From positions 6,192,501-6,256,500 of the forward strand of contig NZ_JACHIU010000001.1 in the NCBI RefSeq assembly GCF_014207705.1: a DNA stretch of 64,000 nt. The letters run 5' to 3'. Below are positions 39,095 through 48,508 of the stretch, one piece after another; position 1 is the stretch's first letter, and each line of letters begins with the position of its first letter. The DNA comes from Sphaerisporangium rubeum (GTDB lineage: Bacteria; Actinomycetota; Actinomycetes; Streptosporangiales; Streptosporangiaceae). The notes beneath the pieces are model-generated. The model worked only from the letters and a program-made list of their open reading frames with translations. It ran no database searches and was not told where the DNA came from. Made by a program: the position numbers and the translations under genes.

Positions 39095-39979
39095 ATGACC
39101 ACCACCACCGTGTCACCGCCGCGCCGTGCCGCGCGGGGCCGCGAGAACCACACCGTCGCGAGCCGTCCCAACTGGTTCGCCGGCCTCGTCTCGCTGCTGT
39201 GGATGCTGGTCGTGATCATCCCGATCTACTGGATCGTGATCACCAGCCTCAAGACGCAGAGCAACTACTACGCGACCAACCCGCTGGCGCCGCCTGGCGA
39301 ACCCACGCTGGCCAACTATCAGCTGGTCATCGAGTCGGACTTCATCCAGTACTTCATCAACAGCCTCATCGTGACCGTCGGCGCCGTCGTGCCCGCGGTC
39401 GCGGTGTCGTTCATGGCGGCCTACGCGATCGTGCGCAGCGCCGGCCGGAGCCGGTTCCTGCGGTCGGTGAACTCACTGTTCCTGATGGGTCTCGCCATCC
39501 CGCTCCAGGCGACGATCATCCCGGTCTACCTGATCATCATCAAGCTGCGGCTGTACGACAGCCTCACGGGGATGATCCTGCCGTCGATCGCGTTCGCGAT
39601 CCCGCTGACCGTGCTCGTGCTGTCCAACTTCCTCAGGGACGTGCCGAAGGAACTGTTCGAGTCGATGCGCATCGACGGCGCGACCGAGCAGAGCATGCTG
39701 TGGCGCCTCGCGCTCCCGCTGACCCGGCCCGCCGTGGTCACCGTCGTCATCTACAACGCGCTGCAGATCTGGAACGGCTTCCTGCTCCCCCTGATCCTCA
39801 CCCAGGACCCGAGCAGGCGCACCCTGCCGCTGGCGCTGTGGACCTTCCAGGGTCAGTACAGCGTCAACGTGCCGGCGGTCCTCGCGTCCGTCGTCCTCAC
39901 CACGCTGCCGATCCTGCTGCTGTACGTCGTCGGCCGCCGCCAGATCCTCAGCGGGCTCACCGCCGGGTTCAGCAAGTAA
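39095..39979 (+). CDS. Sugar ABC transporter permease 2 (MalG-like)
   Basis: This 294-residue permease has six helices and the EAA loop ELFESMRIDGATEQSMLWRLALPLTRP. It starts four bases after the previous stop, with AAGGGGCC upstream. With the lipoprotein and first permease it completes the membrane part of an importer. A strong terminator follows 45 bases after the stop. Confidence 0.93.
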   Translation: MTTTTVSPPRRAARGRENHTVASRPNWFAGLVSLLWMLVVIIPIYWIVITSLKTQSNYYATNPLAPPGEPTLANYQLVIESDFIQYFINSLIVTVGAVVPAVAVSFMAAYAIVRSAGRSRFLRSVNSLFLMGLAIPLQATIIPVYLIIIKLRLYDSLTGMILPSIAFAIPLTVLVLSNFLRDVPKELFESMRIDGATEQSMLWRLALPLTRPAVVTVVIYNALQIWNGFLLPLILTQDPSRRTLPLALWTFQGQYSVNVPAVLASVVLTTLPILLLYVVGRRQILSGLTAGFSK

Positions 39980-40435
39980 GCCGGCGGCACCCGCGGCTCC
40001 GCCACCACGGCGATCCCCCATTTCACTGACACTCCCGTAGAAAACGGGAGTGTCAGTGTCGTTTCCGACAGCCACCGGTTTCTTCTCCTCCCGTACGGGA
40101 CGTCACCGCTCGCGGGATCACCTGCCGATGCCTCGCGGAGCCGGCGCCTCCGCCGCCGCCGCCACCGGCCGAGCCGGGGAAAAGGGCAGGCCGCCGCAGA
40201 CATTGAAGAAATATTTGACATGTCCATTATGCGAGTAAATACAATCGCTTTACCGACGCCACACGCTCCCCAGAACAAAGGGCTTTAATCATTACCGGCG
40301 GCCGACCACTCATCACCCTTACACCCGTTCGGCCATTGGGTAATGTCTGAGCGGACACAGTCGGTAATCACCGATCAGCAGGATTCGCAGAGAAGAATCT
40401 GTTTTCCGGTGGTTGACTCTAGGGAGAATTCGCAT
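39980..40435. other. Spacer with terminator and Gly-rich gene leader
   Basis: This 456-base region contains the ABC-operon terminator (separate entry). It also has a possible promoter for the next gene: TTGACA at 40215-40220, followed by the AT-rich TAAATACAAT at 40236-40245, whose spacing allows more than one -10 reading. No gene is seen. Confidence 0.4.
40025..40057 (+). terminator. Terminator of the sugar ABC operon
   Basis: There is a perfect 14-base stem, ACTGACACTCCCGT (40025-40038) with its complement at 40044-40057, and loop AGAAA. A mixed GTCGTTTCC tail follows. Confidence 0.85.
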
Positions 40436-40840
40436 ATGATTCGCCGCCTTCTGGTTACCACGGCGTGCATCGGGATGGCCGTCGTCGCCCCCGCGACGAT
40501 GGCGTCCGCCGACGCGGCGGGGCACTCCACCCGCGCCAAGTCGGCCAAGGCCGCCTGCTGCACCACCGCCTGCACCACCGCCATTCCGGTGACCGTGCCG
40601 GTCCCCGTCGGCGTGCCGGTGGCCGCCGGTTGCTACGGCGCCTACGGCGCGGGGATCGGCTACGGCGCGGGGATCGGCTACGGCGCCGGCTACGGCGCGG
40701 GTATCGGCTACGGCGCCGGTTACGGCGTCGGCTACGGGGCCGGCTACGGCAGCGGCGGCGGCGTCGGCTACGGCGTCGGCTACGGCCGTGGTGGCCTCCT
40801 CGGCGTGGGTCTCGGCCTCGGCCTCGGCATCGGCCTCTGA
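40436..40840 (+). CDS. Secreted Gly/Tyr-repeat protein
   Basis: This 134-residue protein has a clear signal peptide (residues 1-25, cleavage after ASA). A short Cys-containing stretch follows (ACCTTACTT). From about residue 65 there is a run of GYGAG/GIGYGAG repeats ending in GLGLGLGIGL. The start is ATG 40436 with AGGGAG upstream. I do not recognise a family. Composition recalls structural or amyloid-like surface proteins and some Gly-rich spore or sheath proteins; that is inference. A strong terminator follows. Confidence 0.8.
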   Translation: MIRRLLVTTACIGMAVVAPATMASADAAGHSTRAKSAKAACCTTACTTAIPVTVPVPVGVPVAAGCYGAYGAGIGYGAGIGYGAGYGAGIGYGAGYGVGYGAGYGSGGGVGYGVGYGRGGLLGVGLGLGLGIGL

Positions 40841-40858
40841 CCCGCACCACACAGCGAA

Positions 40859-40900
40859 GGCGGCGCCTCGCGGGCTTCGGTCCGCGAGGCGCCGCCTTTT
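40859..40900 (+). terminator. Strong intrinsic terminator after the Gly/Tyr gene
   Basis: There is a 15-base perfect stem (40859-40873 with 40882-40896, GGCGGCGCCTCGCGG and its complement), loop GCTTCGGT and a TTTT tail. Confidence 0.9.
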
Positions 40901-41030
40901 GTTGTCCCGCTCGTACGAGCCGAAGGCCGGTCCAGGTGCGAGTCAGGCCGTGTCACACGCCAGTTCTCCTGGCGCCGGCGCCGGCAACCGTCGAGGCCGC
41001 TCGGTGCCGGCGCCAGGAGGCCGCGTACGA

Positions 41031-41498
41031 CTAGCGGCCGGCCGGGTAGGTCACCGCGCCGCTCCCCCGCGCCTGCCCAGGTGCCACGGCTATCGCAGGA
41101 CCGGCGGGGATGAGTTGTGCGCGCGGTGGCACCGGGATGGCGGGGACACCGGGCCGGCCCACCGGCGGGTACGGCCGCGGCCGGTACGGCGGGTACGGCG
41201 GGTACGGAGCCGGGTACGGCGGGTACGGCGGATACCCGGTCACGGGGACGCACTGATACTGCGGACACGGCACGGTGAAGCACTGCCTGGGTGAGTACAC
41301 GCAGGTGTACCCAGGCGGACACTGGGTCAGCGCGCACCCGTCACAGGAAGCCGGCCGGTTCGCCAGTTCGGCGGTCCGTGAGATGGACGGCGCCTTCGGC
41401 GCTCCCGGTACCGGTCGTGCCATGTCGGCCGACGCGGCGGCCGTGGAGAAAGTCAGACCGGCCACAGCGGCCGCGATGACAAAAGCGGTTCGGACCAT
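41031..41498 (-). CDS. Secreted Pro/Tyr-rich, Cys-containing protein
   Basis: This 155-residue protein starts at ATG 41498 with GGGGGA upstream. A signal peptide spans residues 1-24 (AAASA). A compact cysteine region follows (CDGCALTQCPPGYTC...QCFTVPCPQYQC), probably disulfide-rich outside the cell. Then comes a YPPYPPYPAPYPPYPPYRPRPYPP repeat tract and a Pro/Ala-rich tail. I do not recognise the family. It lies among three other exported genes and is convergent with the Gly/Tyr-repeat gene. A wall- or surface-associated role is inference. Confidence 0.75.
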   Translation of the reverse strand: MVRTAFVIAAAVAGLTFSTAAASADMARPVPGAPKAPSISRTAELANRPASCDGCALTQCPPGYTCVYSPRQCFTVPCPQYQCVPVTGYPPYPPYPAPYPPYPPYRPRPYPPVGRPGVPAIPVPPRAQLIPAGPAIAVAPGQARGSGAVTYPAGR

Positions 41499-41855
41499 AA
41501 CGAATCCCCCGAATTCCCTTCTGATCCAACGATCGATACCACTCTCGGGACCTGCGGCCCATCGAATACCGAGGTCTCGTACATAGATTCCTTGACTTGA
41601 TCCGATCATCGCATTCAATGACCGGCGTTCACCGGAGCGTGCACCGTGGCCTCGGCCAGAAAAGAGTAAAGGGACGCGGTCTCCCGAGAGGTCGCGAGTA
41701 CGCACATCGTTTTCTCCCGCGGCGGGTTTGCTGTCGCCTGCCTGACGGAGGCTCCGATGCTTGCTCACGTGCGCCTGGTCCACTCTCCCGCAGGCCACGG
41801 CAATGGAAAGGGGGTGAGCCGTGAGCCGGCCCACCCCTTTTCGTCTTCCTCGTCG
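41499..41855. other. Spacer between Pro/Tyr-rich and collagen-like genes
   Basis: This 357-base spacer carries the promoter of the Pro/Tyr-rich gene. At its right end is a hairpin with AAAGGGGGTG and CACCCCTTTT arms (about 41807-41841), suited to terminating the collagen-like gene. No gene is seen. Confidence 0.4.
41807..41841 (-). terminator. Terminator hairpin after the collagen-like gene
   Basis: The arms AAAGGGGGTGAGCCG and CGGCCCACCCCTTTT pair with minor mismatches. The hairpin lies 15 bases beyond the collagen-like stop. Confidence 0.55.
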
Positions 41856-42881
41856 CTACTCGCACACCGGTGTGACGAAAACCCCTGTGCACAAGGGGTA
41901 CAGCACCGGTTGCGGCGAATACGGAGCAGTGGTCACCGGCGAGACGGCGATACCGTTGGTCCCGGCCGGACCAGGGGGACCCTGAGGTCCAGGCGGCCCC
42001 TGCGGACCGGCGGGGCCAGGAGGACCGTCCATCCCAGGAGGACCTGCGGGCCCGGGAGCACCGTCGAACCCAGGCGGACCCTGCGGACCGGCGGGACCAG
42101 GAGGACCGTCAAGGCCCGCAGGACCCGCGGGACCGGGAGCACCGTCGAACCCAGGCGGACCCGCAGGACCAGGAGGGCCTTGGGGACCGGCGGGACCAGG
42201 AGCACCGTCAAGACCCGCAGGACCCGCGGGACCAGGAGCACCGTCGAACCCAGGCGGACCCGCAGGACCAGGAGGGCCCTGAGGACCGGCGGGACCAGGA
42301 GCACCGTCAAGACCCGCAGGACCCGCGGGACCAGGAGCACCGTCGAACCCAGGCGGACCCGCAGGACCAGGAGGGCCCTGAGGACCGGCGGGACCAGGAG
42401 CACCGTCAAGACCCGCAGGACCCGCGGGACCAGGAGCACCGTCGAACCCAGGCGGACCCGCAGGACCAGGAGGGCCTTGAGGACCGGCGGGGCCCTGTGG
42501 CCCCGGCGGAACCCTGCAGAGCGCCTGAGGGATGTTCAGGTATCTGCACAGTGGGATGGCGTTGGGCTGAGCGGCCTCGACGCTTGGCAGCCGACTCGGA
42601 ATGAGGATCGGTAGCGGGATCCTCGTCAGAGGGATCAGTTGCGGGATCGGCGACGAGCACAGGACGGTGACGGCCGGGTAAAAGCAGTCCCGGATCGCCG
42701 CGCCGTACAAGGTATGGCGCGCAGCCGACTCGTGGCCTGTCCGGAACACCGCGTCGGTGAAGGCACCTTGGTCAGGTGACATGGACGTGCTCGCCTCTGC
42801 GACGGCGGCGGCCGGTGCGCAGACGAGCACGATCCCCGTCAGGGCACCGCCCATGAGGGTTCGTTTCATCGAGGTAGCCAC
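41856..42881 (-). CDS. Secreted collagen-like protein
   Basis: This is a 341-residue protein. A signal peptide spans about residues 1-30. An N-terminal domain (31-126) has four cysteines (66, 75, 112, 122). A continuous Gly-X-Y tract of about 61 triplets runs from 127 to 309. The short tail (310-341) ends with two cysteines (332, 340), which could lock a trimer. The tract is rich in GPP, GPA and GFDGAP/GLDGAP units. It is built on a 33-residue (99-base) repeat, four copies of which start at 42141, 42240, 42339 and 42438. Bacterial Gly-X-Y tracts of this type are known to form triple helices without hydroxyproline. The start is GTG 42881 (GGGAGAGA upstream) or ATG 42869. It is probably a surface or sheath protein. 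Confidence 0.88.
   Translation of the reverse strand: MATSMKRTLMGGALTGIVLVCAPAAAVAEASTSMSPDQGAFTDAVFRTGHESAARHTLYGAAIRDCFYPAVTVLCSSPIPQLIPLTRIPLPILIPSRLPSVEAAQPNAIPLCRYLNIPQALCRVPPGPQGPAGPQGPPGPAGPPGFDGAPGPAGPAGLDGAPGPAGPQGPPGPAGPPGFDGAPGPAGPAGLDGAPGPAGPQGPPGPAGPPGFDGAPGPAGPAGLDGAPGPAGPQGPPGPAGPPGFDGAPGPAGPAGLDGPPGPAGPQGPPGFDGAPGPAGPPGMDGPPGPAGPQGPPGPQGPPGPAGTNGIAVSPVTTAPYSPQPVLYPLCTGVFVTPVCE
42141..42536 (-). repeat. Four 99-base tandem repeats in the collagen-like gene
   Basis: ACCGTCGAAC recurs at 42141, 42240, 42339 and 42438, exactly 99 bases apart, with almost identical text between copies. Near-identity at DNA level implies recent expansion, so copy number may vary between strains. 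Confidence 0.9.
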
Positions 42882-43079
42882 TATTCATTCTCTCCCGGAA
42901 GGGTTTATCGAATGGTTATCGGTGTTCGAGCCGGCCCCCCGCACCGGATCGGGAATCGGCACCGCGAAGCCGGTGAAGGCTGTCGCGGCATGAGGTGGGA
43001 CGGACGGCTCTGGTGAGGCGGCAGGAACGAGATCCCGGTGACCGTCCCGGCGGCGAGGCCCGGTGGGACGGCCGGCCGG

Positions 43080-44585
43080 TCATGAGGGTGCGCTGAACCC
43101 GAGGGTGTAGGTCCCGGTGCCGGTATGGGAGACGACGCGGTACCGGTAGTAGCCCGGGGTACCTGTGTAGGTGACGGTCTGACGGTTGGTGGAGCTCTCC
43201 GAGGTGGCCACGGTGAGCCATGTCCAGCCGATCCACCTCTGCAGGTAGAGGTAGAACTCGGTGCCGGCAGGGGAGTACAGGCACCCGCTGTGCACTCCCT
43301 GCGTGGCCGACCTGTAGTAGAGATTGCCTGGCTGGTAGTGGGCCTGACCGTCGCGGAGCGAGCCTCTCACCGTCCGCGCGTAGCCGGTACATGGCTCGGT
43401 CTCCTGGGGAGGCGGGGTGGCCGCCGCGGTGGTCAAGGTGAGGCCGTAGGCGCTGAGGATCGGTGTGAGCGGCTGGAAGTACGTCGTCCCACCTGAACTG
43501 CAGTTACCTGTGCCGCCGGACGTGACGCCTTGTGCCTGCGGGCCGGAGATGAAGGGGCCGCCGGAGTCGCCGCGTTCCGCACAGGCGCTGGTGCGGGTCA
43601 GCCCGGAGACGGTGCCCTCGGGGTACTGGACGGAGGCGCCGCGCTGCTGGACGGTGCCGCAGTGCCAGCCGCTGGTGGAACCGGTCCGGCAGACCACCGC
43701 ACCTTCGACGGCCTCTGCGGAGCTGGTGACGTTCACGGAGCCGTCTATCTGGCTCCTGACCCAAGGCTGGGGTGTCCAGTTGGAGTTCACCGCGATCCAC
43801 GCGTGGTCGTGGACGGGGAAGACCGAGTTCTGGAACACCCCCTGGCCGATCCCGTTGTGTCCCGTGGTGACGTTCCCGGCATTACCGCAGTGGCCGGCGC
43901 TGACGAAGGCGTTCTGCGTGCCGCGCCGGACGGAGAAGCCGACGGAGCAGCGGACCCTGCCCTGGATGTAGTAGGCATCGCCGCCGACCAGGTCGTACAG
44001 GGGTTTCGGTCTTTCGTCGGACGGTCTCACGAGCACGTCGCCGTCCAAGCCGACATCCTTGATGTGGTCGTCCACGATCGCGGGCCTAGGGCTGAGGACG
44101 ACGACCTTGTTCACCCGTACCTCGGGGAAACGCACGACGATCGAGTCGGCGGTCGGAGACGGCGCTTTCTTGGCGAGCACGGCAAGGAGCCCGAGGAGTT
44201 CGGCCAACGACTTGTCGACGACCCTCGGCTGCGCGCCGGCGGCGGCGATCAGGGGTACATCGGCGGTGCTGGTACTGGCCACCGTGAGGGTGGCCGAGGT
44301 GGGACCCGAGAAGTAGGAACCGCCGAAGCGGACGCCGAGCTTCTTGCGGAGCTCGATCGCGACCGGTGTCAGCCGGGCCTCGTTGCGCAGGCGCTCCATG
44401 ATCTGGCCCGGCGCGAGATGGAGGTCCCGCGTCAGTGCTTCCATGACACCAGGCGGTGGCGACTGGCTCACGGCGACGGTGCCGGCCGGCGGAGTGCGCT
44501 TCGCCTCGGCGACGGGACCCATGAGGCTCAGCACGGCGAGCGCAAGCACGCATCCTGCGGTGACGACACGCCTGCGGGACGACAT
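43080..44585 (-). CDS. Secreted S1-family (streptogrisin-like) serine protease
   Basis: This 501-residue preproprotein has a signal peptide (1-28) and an alpha-lytic-type prodomain (about 40-195, LHLAPGQIMERLRNEA...). The chymotrypsin-like catalytic domain has His232 (SAGHCG), Asp260 (VHDHAW) and Ser341 (GDSGGP). The C-terminal domain of about 110 residues (CTGYARTVRGSLRDGQAHYQ...) resembles bacterial pre-peptidase beta-sandwich domains. The start at ATG 44585 has GAGGGGAGA upstream. Prodomains of this family assist folding and are removed by self-cleavage. It neighbours three exported low-complexity proteins, which could be processing targets. Confidence 0.92.
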   Translation of the reverse strand: MSSRRRVVTAGCVLALAVLSLMGPVAEAKRTPPAGTVAVSQSPPPGVMEALTRDLHLAPGQIMERLRNEARLTPVAIELRKKLGVRFGGSYFSGPTSATLTVASTSTADVPLIAAAGAQPRVVDKSLAELLGLLAVLAKKAPSPTADSIVVRFPEVRVNKVVVLSPRPAIVDDHIKDVGLDGDVLVRPSDERPKPLYDLVGGDAYYIQGRVRCSVGFSVRRGTQNAFVSAGHCGNAGNVTTGHNGIGQGVFQNSVFPVHDHAWIAVNSNWTPQPWVRSQIDGSVNVTSSAEAVEGAVVCRTGSTSGWHCGTVQQRGASVQYPEGTVSGLTRTSACAERGDSGGPFISGPQAQGVTSGGTGNCSSGGTTYFQPLTPILSAYGLTLTTAAATPPPQETEPCTGYARTVRGSLRDGQAHYQPGNLYYRSATQGVHSGCLYSPAGTEFYLYLQRWIGWTWLTVATSESSTNRQTVTYTGTPGYYRYRVVSHTGTGTYTLGFSAPS

Positions 44586-44938
44586 GGTTCTCCCCTCGGG
44601 AATCACAACGTGAGGGGAGAGCGCCACATGCTGATCGATCATGCGACGCACAGCAGAGTAACCCGGCCCGGCCGGCCTTCGGCGAAGCGCCACGCCGTGT
44701 GGATCTTCAGGTCCTGGCCGGGGAGCTCGGCCGCCCCTGGAGCTCACCAGTCGAGACGGACATCATTCGCGTTAACCGGCTTATCCCTATTCCAGTGGAT
44801 AAACAAATTGAGAAGGCGCTCGACAGCACATATGTCCACGTCAGAGCCGCCACAGTAGGGCCTCAGCCACCGTCCGTAATTTATTGGACCAATATCATGC
44901 GTACCGTCGTATTCGGCCGGGATCAGTTCTAATATGCG
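44586..44938. other. AT-rich spacer before the six-gene cassette
   Basis: This 353-base region separates the protease start from the divergent giant-protein operon. Its right half (44760-44938) is clearly AT-richer than either side and should hold the operon promoter. No gene or clear consensus is seen. Confidence 0.4.
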
Positions 44939-47900
44939 ATGAGTTTCACACCATTGGCCCCTGCTGATGCGGATGGTGCCATGAGCGTGCTCTGTGTTCC
45001 CGTTCACGTCGACGCTCTGTGTCTCGCCACCGACGCGGACGTCGCCGGTCCCCTGGCGGACTTCACCCGCCTGCCGTACGTCGACCCCGTCACGGGACGC
45101 GACGTCCGAGCGGACCTCCCCTATGTCGGCGAGGTCGTGCTCCCCGCTCCGTTCGAGGACGCCGGCCTGCGCCTCGGGGCCGGTGTGCACCTGCACTGGG
45201 CCCTCCCCGACGCGCTCACCCGCGTGGTCAAAGGCGAGCGGGGGACCCATGTCCCCGTGGTGCCGAACCGGTGGCTGGTGACCCGCTCGCGGGACGGCGC
45301 GGTCGAGGGCCGGTGGCTGGTGCTGAGCGACGTGTTGTCCGACGACGACACCGGAGGGGTCGCCTACCCGGTGTCCGGCGACGTCCCCGCCGGGACGGCG
45401 GGACGGCCCTACCGGTTCCTCGGACGCACGGTGCCGCTGCGGCGGTGGGACCCGCGTGAGCCGCTGGACCGCCTGCCGGAGCTCACCGCCGCCGGTCACG
45501 GCGACCCGGCGTTCGCCGCGTTCTACCCGAACTGCCACAGCGTGTTCGGCTTCCACGATCCGGCGTACACCGGCACTCCCCCGGCGGGCCTGAGCTACGA
45601 CGTGCTCGGCTGGTACGGCGACACGACGCAGGACGAGTCGGCGCGGGTCCTCGCCACGGCCGGGGACGGCTGGCGCGCGGCCCTCGCGGACCGCCTCGGG
45701 TGGCGCGCGCCGGCGGACGCGGCGCGGCCGGCGCGCATGGTGTGCTTCGGCCGGCTGAGCTTCGCTCCGGCGCGTGACACCGTCAATCCGCTGCTCGCGG
45801 ACGCCGAGACCGGGGTGTGTGTCGGCGAGAACCCCACCGGAGCGCTGGCGGCGCACCTCGGCGCCACGCTGCCGGGGGTCACCCCCGAGTCGCTCGAGGA
45901 CCTGCTCGAGGCGCTGGCGTACGCCGGCGACCTGGAGAACGCCACGCTCGACCTGTCCATCGGCCTGGACGAGGCGCGGCACACCGCCGCGTTCACCCCG
46001 ATCACGGCGGGGGTGCGGTGGAACGTCTACGCGCGCGACGACACCGCGACCCCGGACACGCCGCCGCTCACCCCGGAGGAGAAGCTGAACCGTGAGCGGC
46101 TGACCCCTCCGCCTGAGCTGGACGGCCTGCTGGCCGCGCTCAACGAGGCCCAGGAACGTCACGACCAGGCGCGGCGCACGCTGACGGGGCTGCGCAGGCG
46201 GCTGTACGCCGACTGGTACAAGTACATGCTCTGCGCCTACCCGAGCGACCCGGGCCTCGACAGCTACCCCTCCCCCGACGAGGTGAGGTTCTTCCTCGAA
46301 AGGAGCATGGACGAGCTGGACCGGCTGGCGGCCCGCACCGGGGTCCACCCCGCCGTGGGAGAAGGCGACACCCTGGCCCATCGTCTGGCGAAGGCCCGTG
46401 AGGCGGTGGACGCGTCGCTCGCCGCCGTCAACGCGACGACGGCCAGAGCGGCGCGCACGACGTACGTCCTGCGCGAGGTGCCGGGTCCCCGCCACTACCG
46501 GCCGAACGAGCCGGTGGTGCTGCTCACCGGGTCGGCCGCCACACCGTCCGACCGGTACGGCGAGGACGGCGCGGCGGAGCCGGACGGGCTGCTGCCGTGC
46601 GACGTGATCCCCGCGGCGGAGCCGGTGGACCCCGAAGGCGCCGTCGCGCTGTGGACGGCGGTGGCGCGCGGCGTCGCGCCGCCGCACCCGGCGGTGCGCG
46701 TGTGGACGCACGCGCCGTGGCATCCGGTGCTCCTGCAGTGGGAGGCCGAGTTCTTCCCCACCGCCGCCGGCGGCAACATCGGCTCCGGCCACCGGGACTA
46801 CGACCCGGACTTCGTCACCGCGAACTACGCGCTGACCGCCGCCGACGTCGAGCTGCGGCCCCGCGGCGGCTTCCCCGGCAAGGCCGCCAACGTGTACTCA
46901 GGCACGACGGTGCTGTCCCCGTCGGCGCGGCCGGTGCTGACCGAACGCGTCCTGCGTTACCTGTCCGGCGGCGCGCTGGCCGCGTACAACAAGGCTTTGA
47001 TGAAGGCGGGCCGTGCGCCGCTGTCCGCCGAGGACTTCCGTGCCTCCCCGGCGGCCGTCCTGGACTGGTACGACGCGAACGGCGACGACGAACGGAACAA
47101 GACGCTCGCCATGGTGTACCGGCACCTGGCGGCCAACCAGGACAACAACCTGTCCCAGAGCCTCGGCGGTTTCAACGACGCGCTGCTCATGTTGCGGCTC
47201 GCCAGGCAGCTCCCCGTGGACGACCCGCTCGGCTTCCCCGGCGACCGGGCCTTCACGGCGCGGGTGGCGGCACGGATCGGGGACGAGAACCGGCACGCTC
47301 CGCAGCCGCTCAGCGACTTCAACCCGATACGCGCCGGAGCGCTGCGGGTGCGCAGGCTGCGGATCGTGGACAACTTCGGCACCACGCACGACGTGGACGT
47401 CGGCACGCTGCGCACCACGACCCGGCTCACCGTGAAGGACCGGCCCCGGTGGGTGGCGATGGCGCCGCGCCTGGCCCAGCCGGCCCGCGTGGCCCTGCGA
47501 CTGCTCGACGCCGCAGGCGAGACGGCGCCGCTGACCGGTCTGCCTACGTGCACCCCTGTGTGCGGATGGCTGCTGCCTGCCGTGCTGGAGGACGCCGTGC
47601 GCGTCCACACCGCCGACGGAGCCTGGGCCGGGTCGATCCACGCGCTTCCCGACCCGCGCAGACCGGACGCAGCGCTGTGGCGGCCGGCCCCGGAGTCGGA
47701 CGTGACCGACCCCGAGACGGATCTGGCGAACCCTCATCTGCGGGACGTAGCCGGGTGGCTGCTGCGGTCCGGCGCGGACGGGGTCGGCGCGATGCTGTCG
47801 GCGCTCGACGAGGCGCAGGCCTCGGTGGAGCCCGAGGACCCCGGCGGGCTGCGCGGCGTGGCGCTGCTGCTCGGCCGGCCGGTCGCCGTGGTGCGCGCGG

Positions 47901-48508
47901 AGGTCGCGCTCGATCCGCTGGAACCGCCGGCCGTGCACCAGGACTGGAACGTGTTCCGGCAGGACATGGCACGCGCCGGACGGGAGACCAACGAGTTCAC
48001 CCTGGTCCGGTTCCCCGTGCGGATCGGCGAGCACGGCCGGCTGTCCGACGGCGTGCTCGGCTACTGGGTGGAGCGGTCCCCCGGCGACCTCGGCCCGGAC
48101 TACCACGACGTGCAGGCCCTCGGCGACGCCGACGCGCCGAGCCCCGTGCTGGTGGGTCTCGACCTGCCGCCCCGCCGTCTCACGGTGCTGCTCGACCCGC
48201 ACGGCGCGATCCACGCGACCAGCGGCGTGCTGCCGACCGAGTCGGCGGCGCTCGCCGCCGAGCACTACCGGGACGCGCTCACGCGCCTTGCGATCGGCCT
48301 GCCGGCCGCGCCGGTCCTGACCGACGCCGAGCAGGTCGCGCTGCCGCTGCCGGCCGAGCCCGGCTCGGTGTGGTCGTGGCTGGAGCGCACCCCCGAGGGG
48401 TGGACCGGTGTCACCGATCCGCCGCGGCCGCAGGAGCGGTTCCCGAGCGGCCTGACCGTACGAGAGGGGCGGCTCACCTTGCGGCCCCGAGGACAAGGAA
48501 CCCCGTGA
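44939..48508 (+). CDS. Giant protein of unknown function, first gene of six-gene cassette
   Basis: This 1189-residue protein is not recognised by motif. There is no signal peptide or membrane helix. The N-terminal 120 residues contain VPVHVDALCLA, GVHLHWALPDAL and VPNRWLV, motifs that recur in very large uncharacterised bacterial proteins. Two helical, probably coiled-coil stretches lie near 390-435 and 470-520. The remainder looks like mixed beta domains (for example AVRVWTHAPWHPVLLQWEAEF). ATG 44939 has no ribosome site; in-frame ATG 44981 (Met15, GGATGG upstream) is a better-supported start. Its stop overlaps the next gene as GTGA. It may be a structural or scaffold component of a large assembly; that is inference. 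Confidence 0.85.
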   Translation: MSFTPLAPADADGAMSVLCVPVHVDALCLATDADVAGPLADFTRLPYVDPVTGRDVRADLPYVGEVVLPAPFEDAGLRLGAGVHLHWALPDALTRVVKGERGTHVPVVPNRWLVTRSRDGAVEGRWLVLSDVLSDDDTGGVAYPVSGDVPAGTAGRPYRFLGRTVPLRRWDPREPLDRLPELTAAGHGDPAFAAFYPNCHSVFGFHDPAYTGTPPAGLSYDVLGWYGDTTQDESARVLATAGDGWRAALADRLGWRAPADAARPARMVCFGRLSFAPARDTVNPLLADAETGVCVGENPTGALAAHLGATLPGVTPESLEDLLEALAYAGDLENATLDLSIGLDEARHTAAFTPITAGVRWNVYARDDTATPDTPPLTPEEKLNRERLTPPPELDGLLAALNEAQERHDQARRTLTGLRRRLYADWYKYMLCAYPSDPGLDSYPSPDEVRFFLERSMDELDRLAARTGVHPAVGEGDTLAHRLAKAREAVDASLAAVNATTARAARTTYVLREVPGPRHYRPNEPVVLLTGSAATPSDRYGEDGAAEPDGLLPCDVIPAAEPVDPEGAVALWTAVARGVAPPHPAVRVWTHAPWHPVLLQWEAEFFPTAAGGNIGSGHRDYDPDFVTANYALTAADVELRPRGGFPGKAANVYSGTTVLSPSARPVLTERVLRYLSGGALAAYNKALMKAGRAPLSAEDFRASPAAVLDWYDANGDDERNKTLAMVYRHLAANQDNNLSQSLGGFNDALLMLRLARQLPVDDPLGFPGDRAFTARVAARIGDENRHAPQPLSDFNPIRAGALRVRRLRIVDNFGTTHDVDVGTLRTTTRLTVKDRPRWVAMAPRLAQPARVALRLLDAAGETAPLTGLPTCTPVCGWLLPAVLEDAVRVHTADGAWAGSIHALPDPRRPDAALWRPAPESDVTDPETDLANPHLRDVAGWLLRSGADGVGAMLSALDEAQASVEPEDPGGLRGVALLLGRPVAVVRAEVALDPLEPPAVHQDWNVFRQDMARAGRETNEFTLVRFPVRIGEHGRLSDGVLGYWVERSPGDLGPDYHDVQALGDADAPSPVLVGLDLPPRRLTVLLDPHGAIHATSGVLPTESAALAAEHYRDALTRLAIGLPAAPVLTDAEQVALPLPAEPGSVWSWLERTPEGWTGVTDPPRPQERFPSGLTVREGRLTLRPRGQGTP

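Noticed and set aside
42141-42536. CRISPR-like regular repeats
   Set aside because: The 99-base period has no distinct spacers and is in-frame Gly-X-Y coding sequence.
41757-42614. Plus-strand [12 protein letters not shown] repeat frame opposite the collagen-like gene
   Set aside because: Antisense reading of the 99-base collagen repeats; no start signal or signal peptide.
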